A stretch of DNA of 61,478 bases from Haemophilus quentini (GCA_001752465.1 MDJB01000004.1:1-61478), one strand, 5' to 3'; positions 16,135 to 26,383 are shown, numbered from the stretch's first letter. Notes: a model not told the origin generated them from the sequence alone. Numbers and translations: made by a program.

Positions 16135-16707
16135 TTAAATTTTTAATCTAAAGCGTCCTCGGCTATATCTGGTCTTTAAAAGTGCGGTCATTTTTTCTTG
16201 CGTTTCTGTCATTTTCACAGAATTGGCAATATGTAAAGAATGTTGAATAGAATGAGCGTGTGTAATCGCGATAGCTAACGCATCCGCAGCATCGGCTTGA
16301 GGTTTATCTGACAACTTCAAAATACGAGTCACCATTTCTTGCACTTGCACTTTATCAGCGGAACCAATGCCCACCACTGTTTGTTTTGCTAAACGTGCGG
16401 CATATTCAAAAACAGGTAGATCATGATTTACCGCTGCAACAATCGCAGTACCGCGAGCCTGCCCGAGTTTCAAGGCTGAATCCGCATTCTTCGCCATAAA
16501 CACTTGCTCAATTGCAAACATATCAGGTTGAAATTGCGTGATGATTTCAGTTACTCCAGCATAAATGCGTTTCAAGCGGGTTGGTAAATCTTCAACTTGA
16601 GTACGAATTGCGCCACTGCCAAGATATTCTAAATGTTTTCCTGTTTGACGAATCACACCGTAGCCAGTTACGCGAGAGCCTGGGTCAATACCTAAAATAA
16701 TGCTCAT
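16135..16707 (-). CDS. ruvC: Holliday junction resolvase RuvC
   Basis: This 190-residue endonuclease of the RNase H fold has catalytic acidic residues in [23 protein letters not shown] and [14 protein letters not shown]. It cuts junctions symmetrically after RuvAB migration. It is separated from upstream yebC by a hairpin terminator, so it probably has its own promoter or depends on read-through. The tail extends about 15 residues past the E. coli protein and includes a USS. Confidence 0.98.
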   Translation of the reverse strand: MSIILGIDPGSRVTGYGVIRQTGKHLEYLGSGAIRTQVEDLPTRLKRIYAGVTEIITQFQPDMFAIEQVFMAKNADSALKLGQARGTAIVAAVNHDLPVFEYAARLAKQTVVGIGSADKVQVQEMVTRILKLSDKPQADAADALAIAITHAHSIQHSLHIANSVKMTETQEKMTALLKTRYSRGRFRLKI

Positions 16708-16719
16708 AATTTCTATAAA

Positions 16720-16744
16720 AAATGGGTAATTAAATTACCCATTT
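16720..16744 (-). terminator. terminator after yebC
   Basis: AAATGGGTAAT and ATTACCCATTT form a perfect inverted repeat with a T-run on the minus-strand side, between yebC and ruvC. Confidence 0.75.
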
Positions 16745-16753
16745 ATTGCATTA

Positions 16754-17494
16754 TTAAAGTTGAGATGCCACTTCGTCACTGATTTCACCATTGTGATATA
16801 CGTTTTGTACGTCATCACAATCTTCCAACATATCAATTAAACGAAGTAATTTTGGTGCAGTTTCAATATCAAGATCAACGGTTGTTGATGGAATCATCGT
16901 TACTTCAGCTTCTTGTACTTTAAAGCCCGCAGCTTCAATGCCATCACGCACTGAACCTAAGTATTCCCAAGCAGTATAGATTTCAAATGAACCATCATCT
17001 TGTGGTTGAATATCATCAGCACCCGCTTCGATAGCCGCTTCAGTTAATGCATCTTCATCTGCTTGTTCAATTAAAATTAAGCCTTTTTTGCTAAATAAAT
17101 AACCAACAGAACCTTCTGTTCCCAAGTTACCACCACACTTAGTAAAACTTGGGCGCACTTGTGAGATCGTACGGTTTGCATTATCACTTAAACATTCAAC
17201 CATAACCGCAGTACCGCCTGGACCATAACCTTCATAGATTTTGGTTTCCATATTGGTGTCATCGCCACCGCCTACACCACGATCAATAGCGCGGTTGATA
17301 GTATCGCGCGTCATATTGTTGCTAAGTGCTTTATCTACTGCTGCACGTAAACGCGGGTTAGCACTCACATCGCCACCACCAATTTTAGCTGCAGTAACAA
17401 GCTCACGAATTAATTTAGTAAAAATTTTACCGCGTTGTGCATCTTGTGCTGCTTTGCGGTGTTTAATATTAGCCCACTTACTATGGCCTGCCAT
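16754..17494 (-). CDS. yebC: YebC/TACO1-family protein
   Basis: This 246-residue protein begins with the family signature [18 protein letters not shown] and contains [17 protein letters not shown]. YebC proteins are linked to transcriptional control and, more recently, to relieving ribosome stalling at proline runs. The full family length is present. The yebC-ruv neighbourhood is widely conserved in gammaproteobacteria. It lies 12 nt after nudB. Confidence 0.96.
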   Translation of the reverse strand: MAGHSKWANIKHRKAAQDAQRGKIFTKLIRELVTAAKIGGGDVSANPRLRAAVDKALSNNMTRDTINRAIDRGVGGGDDTNMETKIYEGYGPGGTAVMVECLSDNANRTISQVRPSFTKCGGNLGTEGSVGYLFSKKGLILIEQADEDALTEAAIEAGADDIQPQDDGSFEIYTAWEYLGSVRDGIEAAGFKVQEAEVTMIPSTTVDLDIETAPKLLRLIDMLEDCDDVQNVYHNGEISDEVASQL

Positions 17495-17506
17495 GTTGTT
17501 TTCCTT

Positions 17507-17953
17507 CTATTTATCTTTAAGAATATATTTTCTAATTGCTTCCGCATTATTGGAAGATTTTGTCATTTGGATCGCTTGTTCAGGTGAAACCCATTGATAC
17601 GCCAAATGCTCACTTAATACTGGTTCGAATTCTTGCTCCATTACCAATAAAAACCAATGTTCACGGCAATGCATCACATTCGGTGCGTATTTATATCGGA
17701 AATGTGGAAAAATTTCAAATTCTATGCTCTCTTTGCAATCAAAAAGTGCGGTGGAATTTTCCGAAATTTCTAACCGCACTTCTTCCCAAAGCTCACGAAT
17801 TGCTGTGTTTTTTGGTGTTTCACCACTTTCAATGGTGCCAGTAACAGACTGCCAAAAATCTGGAGCATCTTGGCGTTGGAGCATTAAAACTCGGTTTGTA
17901 TCTTTAGCGTAAATTACAACGAGAACAGATTGATTATTTTTATATTGCATCAT
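17507..17953 (-). CDS. nudB: dihydroneopterin triphosphate pyrophosphatase NudB
   Basis: This 148-residue Nudix hydrolase has the box GTIESGETPKNTAIRELWEE followed by V in place of the usual G. NudB removes pyrophosphate from dihydroneopterin triphosphate in folate synthesis and also hydrolyses dNTPs. The start at ATGATG is chosen because the 27 nt upstream form the inverted USS hairpin that separates it from aspS. The aspS-nudB-yebC-ruvC order matches enterobacteria. Confidence 0.93.
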   Translation of the reverse strand: MMQYKNNQSVLVVIYAKDTNRVLMLQRQDAPDFWQSVTGTIESGETPKNTAIRELWEEVRLEISENSTALFDCKESIEFEIFPHFRYKYAPNVMHCREHWFLLVMEQEFEPVLSEHLAYQWVSPEQAIQMTKSSNNAEAIRKYILKDK

Positions 17954-17956
17954 TAA

Positions 17957-17982
17957 AAATGCGGTCAAATCTGACCGCACTT
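17957..17982 (-). terminator. inverted USS hairpin after aspS
   Basis: GCGGTCA and TGACCGC face each other with USS cores on both strands, between aspS and nudB. The minus-strand 3' side is T-rich. It is a typical USS pair used as a terminator or attenuator. Confidence 0.55.
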
Positions 17983-18001
17983 CATTTCTAATATTTCAAA
18001 C

Positions 18002-19768
18002 TTATTCTGCTTTAACGACAGAAATTGCCAACTCTTCCAACGCTTGCGGATTCGCAAAACTTGGCGCTTCTGTCATTAAACAAGCTGCTGCTGTTGTTTT
18101 CGGGAATGCAATCACATCACGGATATTTTCAGTGCCAGTTAAAAGCATGGTTAAACGGTCTAAACCAAATGCTAAACCTGCATGTGGCGGTGTACCAAAT
18201 TTTAATGCATCTAATAAGAAACCAAATTTTTCACGTTGTTCTTGTTCATTGATACCAAGAATGCGGAAGACGGTTTGTTGCATTTTCGGATCGAAAATAC
18301 GCACGGAACCACCACCTACTTCATAGCCGTTAATAACCATATCGTAAGCATTTGCTACCGCACTTGTCGGATCTGCCTCTAATTGCTCAGGGCTGAAATC
18401 TTTTGGTGAAGTGAATGGGTGGTGCATTGCGGCAAGATTACCCTCTTCATCACGTTCAAACATTGGGAAATCAATCACCCAAAGCGGTTGCCATTCGTCT
18501 AAACGAGTTAAGCCAAGATCACGACCTAATTTCAAACGTAATGCCCCCATTGCATCCGTCGTGGTTTGCCATTTGTCTGCACCGAAGAATAAGATATCGC
18601 CAGTTTGGGCTTTCACACGTTCAGCTAGGGCTTTCCATACCTCTTCATTTAAGAATTTCGCAATCGGGCTTTGTACGCCTTCAAGGCCCGCATTAATTTC
18701 ATTTACTTTCGCCCAAGCCAAACCTTTTGCACCGTAAATACCCACAAATTGTGTATATTCATCAATTTGTTTACGAGTAATTTCTGCTCCATTTGGTACA
18801 CGAATCACTGCAACACGGCCATTTGGATTGTTTGCTGGCTCATTAAATACTTTAAAATCAACGTCTTTTACGATATCTGCCACATCGACCATTTCTAATG
18901 GGTTACGCAAGTCTGGTTTATCTGAACCAAAACGAGTCATTACTTCTTGCCAAGTCATCAGTGGGAACTTACCTAAATCTACACCAATGGTATCAAGCCA
19001 TAAGCCGTGCACCATTCGCTCCATAATTTCACGTACTTCTGGAGCAGTTAAGAAAGAAGTTTCCACATCGATTTGAGTAAATTCAGGCTGGCGGTCTGCA
19101 CGTAAATCTTCATCACGGAAACATTTCACAATTTGATAATAACGGTCAAAACCAGACATCATTAAAAGCTGTTTGAAAAGCTGTGGAGACTGTGGCAACG
19201 CATAGAATTTACCTTTATGTACACGGCTTGGCACTAAATAATCACGCGCACCTTCTGGCGTTGCTTTGGTAAGCATTGGGGTTTCAATATCAAGGAAACC
19301 ATTATCATCCATGAAACGACGTACAAAACTGGTAATTTTCGCACGGGTTTTCAAACGTTGAGCCATTTCAGGGCGACGTAAATCTAAATAACGATATTTT
19401 AAACGTTGTTCTTCCGTATTGTTTTGGTTAAAGTCGAGAGGTAACACATCAGAAGCATTGTAAACATGCAATTCTTTCGCTAACACTTCCACTTCGCCCG
19501 TTGCCATATTCTTATTGATTTGGTTTTCAGGACGCGCGATCACTTCACCCTTAATTTGGATACAAAATTCGTTACGTAAACCCGCAGCCGCTGTCAATAC
19601 ATCTTGATATTTCGGATCAAAACAAACTTGCACAATGCCATCACGATCACGCATATCGATAAAAATTAATCCACCTAAATCACGACGACGATGAACCCAA
19701 CCACTTAATGTTACTTCTTGTCCAATATGGTTGCGGTTTAATGCTCCGCAATAATGTGTACGCATCAT
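18002..19768 (-). CDS. aspS: aspartyl-tRNA synthetase
   Basis: This 588-residue class II synthetase has an N-terminal OB anticodon-binding domain ([20 protein letters not shown]), motif 2 around [17 protein letters not shown] and motif 3 [13 protein letters not shown]. The bacterial GAD insertion is present (about 285-420). It charges tRNA-Asp. AAGGA lies 7 nt before the ATG; the next codon is also ATG. Length and sequence are typical of Haemophilus AspRS. Confidence 0.98.
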   Translation of the reverse strand: MMRTHYCGALNRNHIGQEVTLSGWVHRRRDLGGLIFIDMRDRDGIVQVCFDPKYQDVLTAAAGLRNEFCIQIKGEVIARPENQINKNMATGEVEVLAKELHVYNASDVLPLDFNQNNTEEQRLKYRYLDLRRPEMAQRLKTRAKITSFVRRFMDDNGFLDIETPMLTKATPEGARDYLVPSRVHKGKFYALPQSPQLFKQLLMMSGFDRYYQIVKCFRDEDLRADRQPEFTQIDVETSFLTAPEVREIMERMVHGLWLDTIGVDLGKFPLMTWQEVMTRFGSDKPDLRNPLEMVDVADIVKDVDFKVFNEPANNPNGRVAVIRVPNGAEITRKQIDEYTQFVGIYGAKGLAWAKVNEINAGLEGVQSPIAKFLNEEVWKALAERVKAQTGDILFFGADKWQTTTDAMGALRLKLGRDLGLTRLDEWQPLWVIDFPMFERDEEGNLAAMHHPFTSPKDFSPEQLEADPTSAVANAYDMVINGYEVGGGSVRIFDPKMQQTVFRILGINEQEQREKFGFLLDALKFGTPPHAGLAFGLDRLTMLLTGTENIRDVIAFPKTTAAACLMTEAPSFANPQALEELAISVVKAE

Positions 19769-19986
19769 TTCAAAATCCTTTGTACTCTTTTAATTATGCT
19801 CAAAAATCTGCCACAATTATAGCGGAAAACCAAGAAAGATAAAAAGGTTATTTATGCTGATAAATCAATCAAAAAAGCAAAGAAAAGTAATAAATGTTCA
19901 AAATAAAGGCTTTTTTGTGCCATATCATCAGATTTTTTGTTATATTATGTGGCTTATTGAGATTAAATTACATTAAGGATAATTAC

Positions 19987-20505
19987 ATGTTATTTATTAA
20001 TATCACTTTTGCCTGTATTTTAGCGATCCGTTTTTACAGTCTGTCTATTTCAATTCGTCATGAAAAAGCACTCATTGCAAAGGGTGCAATACAGTATGGT
20101 AAACGCAATTCCACACTGTTGTCCATTGCCCATGTTGTATTTTATTTTGCGGCGATCATTGAGGCTAATAACCAAAACCTGTCATTTAATGGCACTTCAC
20201 AAATAGGGTTGGCGATTTTAATTTTTGCTATTGCAATGCTATTTTATGTGATTTATGAGCTAAAAGAGATTTGGACAGTAAAAATTTATGTTTTACCAGA
20301 ACATCAAATGAATCACTCTTTCTTGTTTAAATACGTACGTCATCCAAATTATTTCTTAAACATTATTCCCGAATTAATTGGTTTATCGCTTTTCTGCCAA
20401 GCTAAATATACCGCATTGATTGGATTACCTATTTATTTACTTATCTTGACTGTGCGTATTAAACAAGAAGAGAGTGCCATGTCGCATTTATTACCTAAAT
20501 CATAA
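19987..20505 (+). CDS. isoprenylcysteine methyltransferase-like membrane protein
   Basis: This 172-residue inner-membrane protein has about five helices. The C-terminal half carries the ICMT/PEMT-type signature (FKYVRHPNYFLNIIPE followed by RIKQEE), which binds SAM and lipid substrates in this superfamily. The start at 19987 follows AAGGAT; an in-frame ATG 31 codons earlier lacks one. The substrate is unknown. It is followed by cmoA in the same orientation with a 52-bp gap. Confidence 0.75.
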   Translation: MLFINITFACILAIRFYSLSISIRHEKALIAKGAIQYGKRNSTLLSIAHVVFYFAAIIEANNQNLSFNGTSQIGLAILIFAIAMLFYVIYELKEIWTVKIYVLPEHQMNHSFLFKYVRHPNYFLNIIPELIGLSLFCQAKYTALIGLPIYLLILTVRIKQEESAMSHLLPKS

Positions 20506-20551
20506 TTTATTAAATTTCTTCTAAAATAACAACTTTTCTCTCTGCCTTTAA

Positions 20552-21283
<732 letters not shown>

Positions 21284-21291
21284 ACAAAAAT

Positions 21292-21335
21292 AAAGTGCAG
21301 TCAAAAAAACAATTATGTTTTTTGACTGCACTTTT
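21292..21335. terminator. bidirectional terminator with altered USS arms
   Basis: AAAGTGCAGTCAAAAAA pairs with TTTTTTGACTGCACTTT between converging cmoA and glpT. Both arms carry the same change from the USS core (GCGGT to GCAGT and its complement), so the stem is kept while the USS is lost. Confidence 0.85.
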
Positions 21336-21354
21336 TGTATGTAATTAATCTTAA

Positions 21355-22683
21355 TTACGCCGCATTCGGCTTATGAAGTAAGGTAAAGGCAATAAAACCA
21401 AATCCTAAGAAGCAAGAAACGATCAAAGCATAAAAACCGCCGTCCCAGCCAAATAAGTCTACCAGTTTACCCATCACATAGCCCGCACTCGCAGAACCTA
21501 ATAAGTAACCGAATAATCCCGTTAAGCCTGTCGCTGTACCTGTTGCCACTCGTGGCACAAGGTCTGCTGCTTGAAGCCCGATCATCATTACTGGACCATA
21601 AATTAAGAAACCGATAGCAACAAGACAAATATTATCTACGAGTGGATTGCCTTCTGGATTTTTCCAATAAACAATAATCGCGATTAATACACCAGTTAGG
21701 AATAATAACATAGGTGGTGCACGGTGGCCTTTAAACACTTTATCACTTAAATAACCGCTAGCAAGCATACCAAAGATACCTGCATATTCGTAAAGGAAAT
21801 ACGCCCAACTTTGTTTGTCTACAGAGAAATGTTTCACTTCTTTTAGATACGTTGGCGCCCAGTCAATAATGCCGTAACGAATGAAATACACAAATACGTT
21901 CGCCAGTGCAATCGCCCATAAGAACTTATTATTAATGATGTATTTCATAAAAATATCTTTAGAAGAAAGCGTGTGAGCTGATTCAACTTTCTCTACGATT
22001 TTTTCACCTTTCCATTCATCTACTGGTGGTAACCCTTGCGATTCTGGTGTATCACGCATTAAATAGAACATGATAAATGCCAATACCATGGCGATTAAGG
22101 CCGGTAAATAGAATAAAGATTGCCATACGCCGAAAATCGACAAACCGAGTAAAGCTAATGGCCCAATTAAACCACCACCTAAATTATGCGATACGTTCCA
22201 CCAACTCCACCACACACCACGTTCAGAAACTGAGAACCAGTTAGTCATTGTTTTTGCACCTGGCGGGTATCCCATTCCTTGGAACCAGCCATTTAATGCA
22301 GCTAAAACAATCATCAGTGGAATAGAGGACAATACACCTGGCACTAAACCGAAAATTAAGCTCACTAATGCAGAACCTAATAAACCAATAGTAATAAAAT
22401 ATTTAGGATTACTTCGGTCAGAAATATTTCCCATAATGAACTTACTAAAACCGTAAGTCAGTGATAACGCTACACCTACTGTACCTAAATCAGCCTTAGT
22501 AAAGCTATATTCATCAATAAGATAAGGAATCGCTAAAGAAAAGTTTTTACGGATAAGATAATAAGCCGCATACCCGATAAATACCCCAGAAAAGACCTGC
22601 CAACGTAATTTTTTATACTCGGCATCAGTTCTAGAACTTTCAATTCTTGGCACTGGAGGAGAGGCTTTTAAAAATGAAAACAT
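21355..22683 (-). CDS. glpT: glycerol-3-phosphate transporter GlpT (MFS antiporter)
   Basis: This 442-residue organophosphate:phosphate antiporter has twelve helices. Family signatures include WQVFSGVFIGYAAYYLIRKNF, SKFIMGNISDRSNP, GWFQGMGYPPGAKTM and IIDWAPTYLKEVKHF. The phosphate-binding arginines are in YLIRKNF and IRYGIIDW. GlpT is a better match than UhpT. The second ATG is chosen as start (AGGAG, 7 nt). No other glp genes are nearby. A 9-bp inverted repeat about 50-90 bp upstream may be an operator. Confidence 0.92.
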   Translation of the reverse strand: MFSFLKASPPVPRIESSRTDAEYKKLRWQVFSGVFIGYAAYYLIRKNFSLAIPYLIDEYSFTKADLGTVGVALSLTYGFSKFIMGNISDRSNPKYFITIGLLGSALVSLIFGLVPGVLSSIPLMIVLAALNGWFQGMGYPPGAKTMTNWFSVSERGVWWSWWNVSHNLGGGLIGPLALLGLSIFGVWQSLFYLPALIAMVLAFIMFYLMRDTPESQGLPPVDEWKGEKIVEKVESAHTLSSKDIFMKYIINNKFLWAIALANVFVYFIRYGIIDWAPTYLKEVKHFSVDKQSWAYFLYEYAGIFGMLASGYLSDKVFKGHRAPPMLLFLTGVLIAIIVYWKNPEGNPLVDNICLVAIGFLIYGPVMMIGLQAADLVPRVATGTATGLTGLFGYLLGSASAGYVMGKLVDLFGWDGGFYALIVSCFLGFGFIAFTLLHKPNAA

Positions 22684-22734
22684 CATTGTTCTCCTATAAT
22701 AATTTACAATTAATTATATCGTTGAAATAGCTAT

Positions 22735-22770
22735 ACTATGCTATGACAACACAAAGAATACTAGCATAGT
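22735..22770. promoter_or_regulatory. inverted repeat upstream of glpT
   Basis: ACTATGCTA and TAGCATAGT are perfect inverse complements 18 bp apart, located 52-87 bp upstream of the glpT start. The spacing and lack of a T-run suggest a regulator site rather than a terminator. The regulator is unknown. Confidence 0.4.
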
Positions 22771-22920
22771 TTCATCTCAAACAAAACTCAAATTACTCCA
22801 AATGATTAGTTCATTTAAATTATCTGAAGCGTTCCAACTTTTATGATCGATTAGGTTATAAGTTTATTTAAAAATTTCTATGCTATAATACCCCTTCCAA
22901 TAACTAAAGAGGAAAACAAG

Positions 22921-23328
22921 ATGCAAATTTTACACACAATGCTTCGAGTAGGTGATTTAGAGCGTTCTATTAAATTTTATCAAGATGTTTTGGGTATGCG
23001 TTTATTACGTACGAGTGAAAACCCGGAATATAAATATACGCTTGCATTTTTAGGTTACGAAGATGGCGAAAGTGCAGCTGAAATTGAATTAACATACAAC
23101 TGGGGAGTAGATAAATATGAACAAGGTACAGCATATGGACATATTGCTATCGGCGTTGATGATATTTATGCTATTTGTGAAGCAGTTCGTGCAAGTGGTG
23201 GTAAAGTGACTCGCGAACCAGGCCCAGTTAAAGGTGGTACAACCGTTATTGCCTTCGTTGAAGATCCAGATGGCTATAAAATTGAATTTATCGAAAATAA
23301 AAGTTCAAAATCTGGTCTAGGCAATTAA
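22921..23328 (+). CDS. gloA: lactoylglutathione lyase (glyoxalase I)
   Basis: This 135-residue VOC-fold metalloenzyme has paired betaalphabetabetabeta modules. Metal-ligand segments are visible: [14 protein letters not shown] (His5), [20 protein letters not shown] and KIEFIE. It isomerises the methylglyoxal-glutathione hemithioacetal to S-lactoylglutathione. AAAGAGGAAAAC precedes the ATG. A hairpin follows the stop. Confidence 0.97.
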   Translation: MQILHTMLRVGDLERSIKFYQDVLGMRLLRTSENPEYKYTLAFLGYEDGESAAEIELTYNWGVDKYEQGTAYGHIAIGVDDIYAICEAVRASGGKVTREPGPVKGGTTVIAFVEDPDGYKIEFIENKSSKSGLGN

Positions 23329-23359
23329 TTAAAAGTGCGCTTGATTTTTTCGCTCTTTT

Positions 23360-23390
23360 ATAACGCAAGGTTACCTGCGTTATTTATTTT
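23360..23390 (+). terminator. terminator after gloA
   Basis: ATAACGCA pairs with TGCGTTAT around AGGTTACC-type loop sequence, followed by TTATTTT, just before the Shine-Dalgarno of rnt. Confidence 0.6.
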
Positions 23391-23402
23391 AAAGGATAAA
23401 AT

Positions 23403-24092
23403 ATGTCCAATTCATCAGAAATTCCTTATCACTATCAATTAAAAAACCGTTTTCGTGGCTATTTTCCCGTTATTATTGATGTGGAAACAGCAGGATTTGA
23501 TGCAAAAAAAGATGCACTTTTAGAACTTGCGGCAATCACCTTAAAAATGGATGAAAATGGCAATTTACAACCTGATCAAAAATGCCATTTTCATATTGAA
23601 CCATTTGAAGGAGCGAATATTAATCCCGAATCACTCAAATTTAATGGAATTGATATTCACAATCCATTGCGTGGTGCCGTATCTGAATTAGATGCGATCA
23701 CGGGATTGTTCCAAATGGTGCGTCGAGGACAAAAGGATGCAGAATGTCAGCGTTCTATCATCGTGGCACATAATGCGGCTTTTGACCAAAGCTTCGTGAT
23801 GGCGGTGGCTGAACGTACGGGTGTAAAACGCAATCCATTCCACCCTTTTGGGATGTTTGATACCGCAACGCTTGCCGGTTTTATGTTTGGCCAAACGGTA
23901 CTCGTCAAAGCGTGCCAAGCGGCAAAAATTCCTTTTGATGGCAAACAAGCACACTCTGCGCTCTATGATACTGAACGTACAGCAGAATTATTTTGCTATA
24001 TGGTGAATCATTTAAAAGATCTCGAGGGATTCCCGCATATTGCTTCTGAACTAGAACAGGAAAAAACAACTGAAAAAGAGACCGCACTTTAA
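23403..24092 (+). CDS. rnt: ribonuclease T
   Basis: This 229-residue DEDDh 3'-5' exonuclease has exo motifs [22 protein letters not shown] and [13 protein letters not shown]. RNase T trims the CCA ends of tRNA and matures 5S and 23S rRNA 3' ends. It follows gloA, as in many Pasteurellaceae and enterobacteria. The C-terminal tail ([12 protein letters not shown]) overlaps a USS. Confidence 0.97.
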   Translation: MSNSSEIPYHYQLKNRFRGYFPVIIDVETAGFDAKKDALLELAAITLKMDENGNLQPDQKCHFHIEPFEGANINPESLKFNGIDIHNPLRGAVSELDAITGLFQMVRRGQKDAECQRSIIVAHNAAFDQSFVMAVAERTGVKRNPFHPFGMFDTATLAGFMFGQTVLVKACQAAKIPFDGKQAHSALYDTERTAELFCYMVNHLKDLEGFPHIASELEQEKTTEKETAL

Positions 24093-24166
24093 GAAAAATA
24101 AAAAAGTGGTTGCAATAGTTTTATTTTTCCAGTAGTTTAAAAGCAATTCTTATTTGGAGATAAAAA

Positions 24167-24211
24167 ATGAACATTATCCGTCGTCACCATCATCACCATT
24201 CAACTGAATAA
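24167..24211 (+). CDS. histidine leader peptide
   Basis: ATTTGGAGAT precedes an ATG encoding MNIIRRHHHHHSTE, with five consecutive His codons. Such peptides sense charged tRNA-His: ribosome stalling at the His run changes folding of the RNA just downstream. The peptide is followed by alternative hairpins and a terminator typical of his attenuators, but the gene controlled is a transporter. Confidence 0.88.
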   Translation: MNIIRRHHHHHSTE

Positions 24212-24234
24212 TCTTTCAGGTTTTTGGTGTGCTT

Positions 24235-24304
24235 GGAAGATTTCTTCCGAGCTGACAGGATAATAAAAATCTTACCCCTCGGAAGGCAACTTTCGAGGGG
24301 TTTT
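24235..24304 (+). promoter_or_regulatory. histidine transcription attenuator
   Basis: Three mutually exclusive stems can be read. The first is the pause hairpin GGAAG/CTTCC (24235-24239 with 24244-24248). The second is the antiterminator CTTCCGAG (24244-24251) with CTCGGAAG (24278-24285), 8 bp perfect. The third is the terminator CCCCTCGGAA/TTTCGAGGGG (24275-24284 with 24291-24300) followed by TTTTG and a T-rich tract. A ribosome stalled on the His codons would free 24244-24251 to form the antiterminator. Confidence 0.85.
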
Positions 24305-24329
24305 GTTTTATTACAACACAGGAGTCATC

Positions 24330-24371
24330 ATGCAACGACATCATTATTTATTCGACAATCAAAAATTTTAA
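24330..24371 (+). CDS. second 13-codon mini-ORF after the attenuator
   Basis: GGAG, 5 nt before an ATG, opens the frame MQRHHYLFDNQKF, which ends 39 nt before the transporter start. It lies beyond the attenuator terminator, so it is translated only on read-through transcripts. It could be a translational-coupling peptide or chance. Confidence 0.35.
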   Translation: MQRHHYLFDNQKF

Positions 24372-24410
24372 AGTAAAGTATTCACCATTTAATTCACAAG
24401 GAAAAATACA

Positions 24411-25763
24411 ATGTTAACAAATCCCGTTGTTATTTCGATTATCGTTTTACTCGCACTAAGTTTGCTACGTATTAACGTGATTATTGTGTTAGTTATTGCC
24501 GCACTCACTGCTGGACTCTGTGGCGGTCTAGGTTTAAGCAAAACAATTGAAACCTTCACCAGAGGTTTAGGTGGCGGCGCAGAAGTCGCAATGAACTATG
24601 CGATGCTTGGTGCATTCGCGATTGCGATTTCTAAATCAGGTATTACCGATTTAATTGCCTATAAGATCATCACTAAAATGAATAAAACACCAAGCTCTAG
24701 CAACTTAACTTGGTTTAAATATTTAATTTTTGGTGTATTGGTATTATTCGCCATTTCTTCACAGAACCTACTTCCTGTACACATTGCTTTTATTCCGATT
24801 GTCGTGCCGCCGTTACTTTCTATTTTTAATCGTCTAAAAATAGACCGTCGCGCTGTAACCTGTGTACTTACATTTGGCTTAACCGCAACTTATATGTTAC
24901 TTCCTGTTGGCTTTGGTAAAATCTTTATCGAAAGTATTTTGGTAAAAAATATCAATCAAGCAGGTGTGTCTCTTGGTTTACAAACAAATGTAGCTCAAGT
25001 ATCCCTTGCAATGTTATTACCCGTAATTGGCATGATTTTAGGATTACTCACCGCAATATTCATCACTTATCGCAAACCAAGAGAATATGATGTGACTATT
25101 CAAGAGCCAACCACAAAAGAAATTGAAGCACACATCGCAAACATAAAACCAAAACAAATCACTGCAAGTTTAATCGCCATTGTAGCGACCTTCGCAACAC
25201 AGTTGGTGACAAGTTCAACCATTATTGGTGGGTTAGTTGGGATAGTCATTTTCGCAATATTTGGCATTTTCAAATTGAAAGAAAGTAACGATATCTTCCA
25301 ACAAGGTTTACGTTTAATGGCAATGATTGGATTTGTTATGATTGCGGCATCTGGTTTTGCTAATGTGATTAATGCAACAACGGGTGTAACAGATTTAGTT
25401 CAAAGCTTAAGTAATGGTGCGATTCAAAGTAAAGGTTTGGCCGCATTCTTAATGTTACTTGTCGGATTGTTGATTACAATGGGAATTGGGTCATCATTCT
25501 CAACGGTACCAATCATTGCCTCTATCTACGTACCACTTTGTTTATCTTTTGGTTTCTCACCATTAGCCACCGTTTCTATCGTTGGTGTGGCGGCTGCATT
25601 AGGAGACGCTGGCTCCCCAGCATCTGACTCAACCTTAGGCCCAACATCAGGTTTAAATATGGATGGTAAACACGACCACATTTGGGACTCTGTTGTACCC
25701 ACCTTCCTACACTACAATATTCCATTATTAGCGTTTGGTTGGATTGCAGCAATGTACCTTTAA
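24411..25763 (+). CDS. Na+/H+ antiporter-family transporter, predicted histidine uptake
   Basis: This 450-residue membrane protein has about 11-12 helices and belongs to the NhaC/YuiF-like antiporter family. Conserved blocks are SQNLLPVHIAFIPIVVPPLL, GLLITMGIGSSFSTVPI and GDAGSPASDSTLGPTSGLNMDG. The gene is preceded by a his-type attenuator, so expression should rise when charged tRNA-His is scarce. That makes histidine import far more plausible than sodium export. I recall comparative-genomic work proposing the same role for this family. Direct transport evidence is not visible in sequence. Confidence 0.85.
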   Translation: MLTNPVVISIIVLLALSLLRINVIIVLVIAALTAGLCGGLGLSKTIETFTRGLGGGAEVAMNYAMLGAFAIAISKSGITDLIAYKIITKMNKTPSSSNLTWFKYLIFGVLVLFAISSQNLLPVHIAFIPIVVPPLLSIFNRLKIDRRAVTCVLTFGLTATYMLLPVGFGKIFIESILVKNINQAGVSLGLQTNVAQVSLAMLLPVIGMILGLLTAIFITYRKPREYDVTIQEPTTKEIEAHIANIKPKQITASLIAIVATFATQLVTSSTIIGGLVGIVIFAIFGIFKLKESNDIFQQGLRLMAMIGFVMIAASGFANVINATTGVTDLVQSLSNGAIQSKGLAAFLMLLVGLLITMGIGSSFSTVPIIASIYVPLCLSFGFSPLATVSIVGVAAALGDAGSPASDSTLGPTSGLNMDGKHDHIWDSVVPTFLHYNIPLLAFGWIAAMYL

Positions 25764-25771
25764 CGATTATA

Positions 25772-25795
25772 ATCCCCCGACTTGGGGGATTTTTT
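25772..25795 (+). terminator. terminator overlapping the priC translation start
   Basis: ATCCCCC pairs with GGGGGAT around GACTT, followed by six T that run directly into the priC ATG. The GGGGGA arm would be the only Shine-Dalgarno for priC. Confidence 0.8.
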
Positions 25796-26383
25796 ATGGC
25801 CATTCAACAACTTATCCAGATCTTAGATCAAAAAGTTCAGCGACTTTATCAAGCTCATTTATCCAAACGAGAAGAAAAAATCTTCGCCAAATTTGACCGC
25901 ACTTTGTTCAGTGAAAATGGACAGAATGCTTCCTTTTATCTAAAGGAAATCAATCAAACACTAGATAGAATAAAGGCATTAGAATCTAACGATCTTAATC
26001 ACTATAATTTTCTGGCAGAGCGTTTACTCGCTCAATGTTCCGTTCTTTCGGAAGCTTTAGCTCGCAAGAATACTCATCTAACGGAATCCCAAACAACAAC
26101 TAAACGACCTATTCAAAAATCTCAACATAGCATTCATAAATTACCGCCAAGAGAACGGTTGGAAAAATACTATGAAGCATTAGAACGCTTGAATAAGCTT
26201 TATCAACAATATAAAGATTTAGCACAGGCAGAAAAAAATAATGATGAAAAAATACGTTATGCTCAACTTGCAGAAGGTTATAAAAAACGTCAACAGAAAT
26301 GCCAAGATGCAATCGATCTTTTAGAAGAATATTTGGTGTTTAAGGAAGAATTAGAAAACCGTGAAAACACGGAAAATAGATGA
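25796..26383 (+). CDS. priC: primosomal replication protein PriC
   Basis: This 195-residue all-helical basic protein has Pfam PriC-like features: an N-terminal helix MAIQQLIQILDQKVQRLYQ, then LAERLLAQCSVLSEAL and a C-terminal segment PPRERLEKYYEALERLN. PriC restarts stalled replication forks by loading DnaB. The start is the ATG that follows the upstream terminator T-run with no gap; no better in-frame start exists downstream near the N-terminus. It is slightly longer than the E. coli protein. Confidence 0.85.
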   Translation: MAIQQLIQILDQKVQRLYQAHLSKREEKIFAKFDRTLFSENGQNASFYLKEINQTLDRIKALESNDLNHYNFLAERLLAQCSVLSEALARKNTHLTESQTTTKRPIQKSQHSIHKLPPRERLEKYYEALERLNKLYQQYKDLAQAEKNNDEKIRYAQLAEGYKKRQQKCQDAIDLLEEYLVFKEELENRENTENR

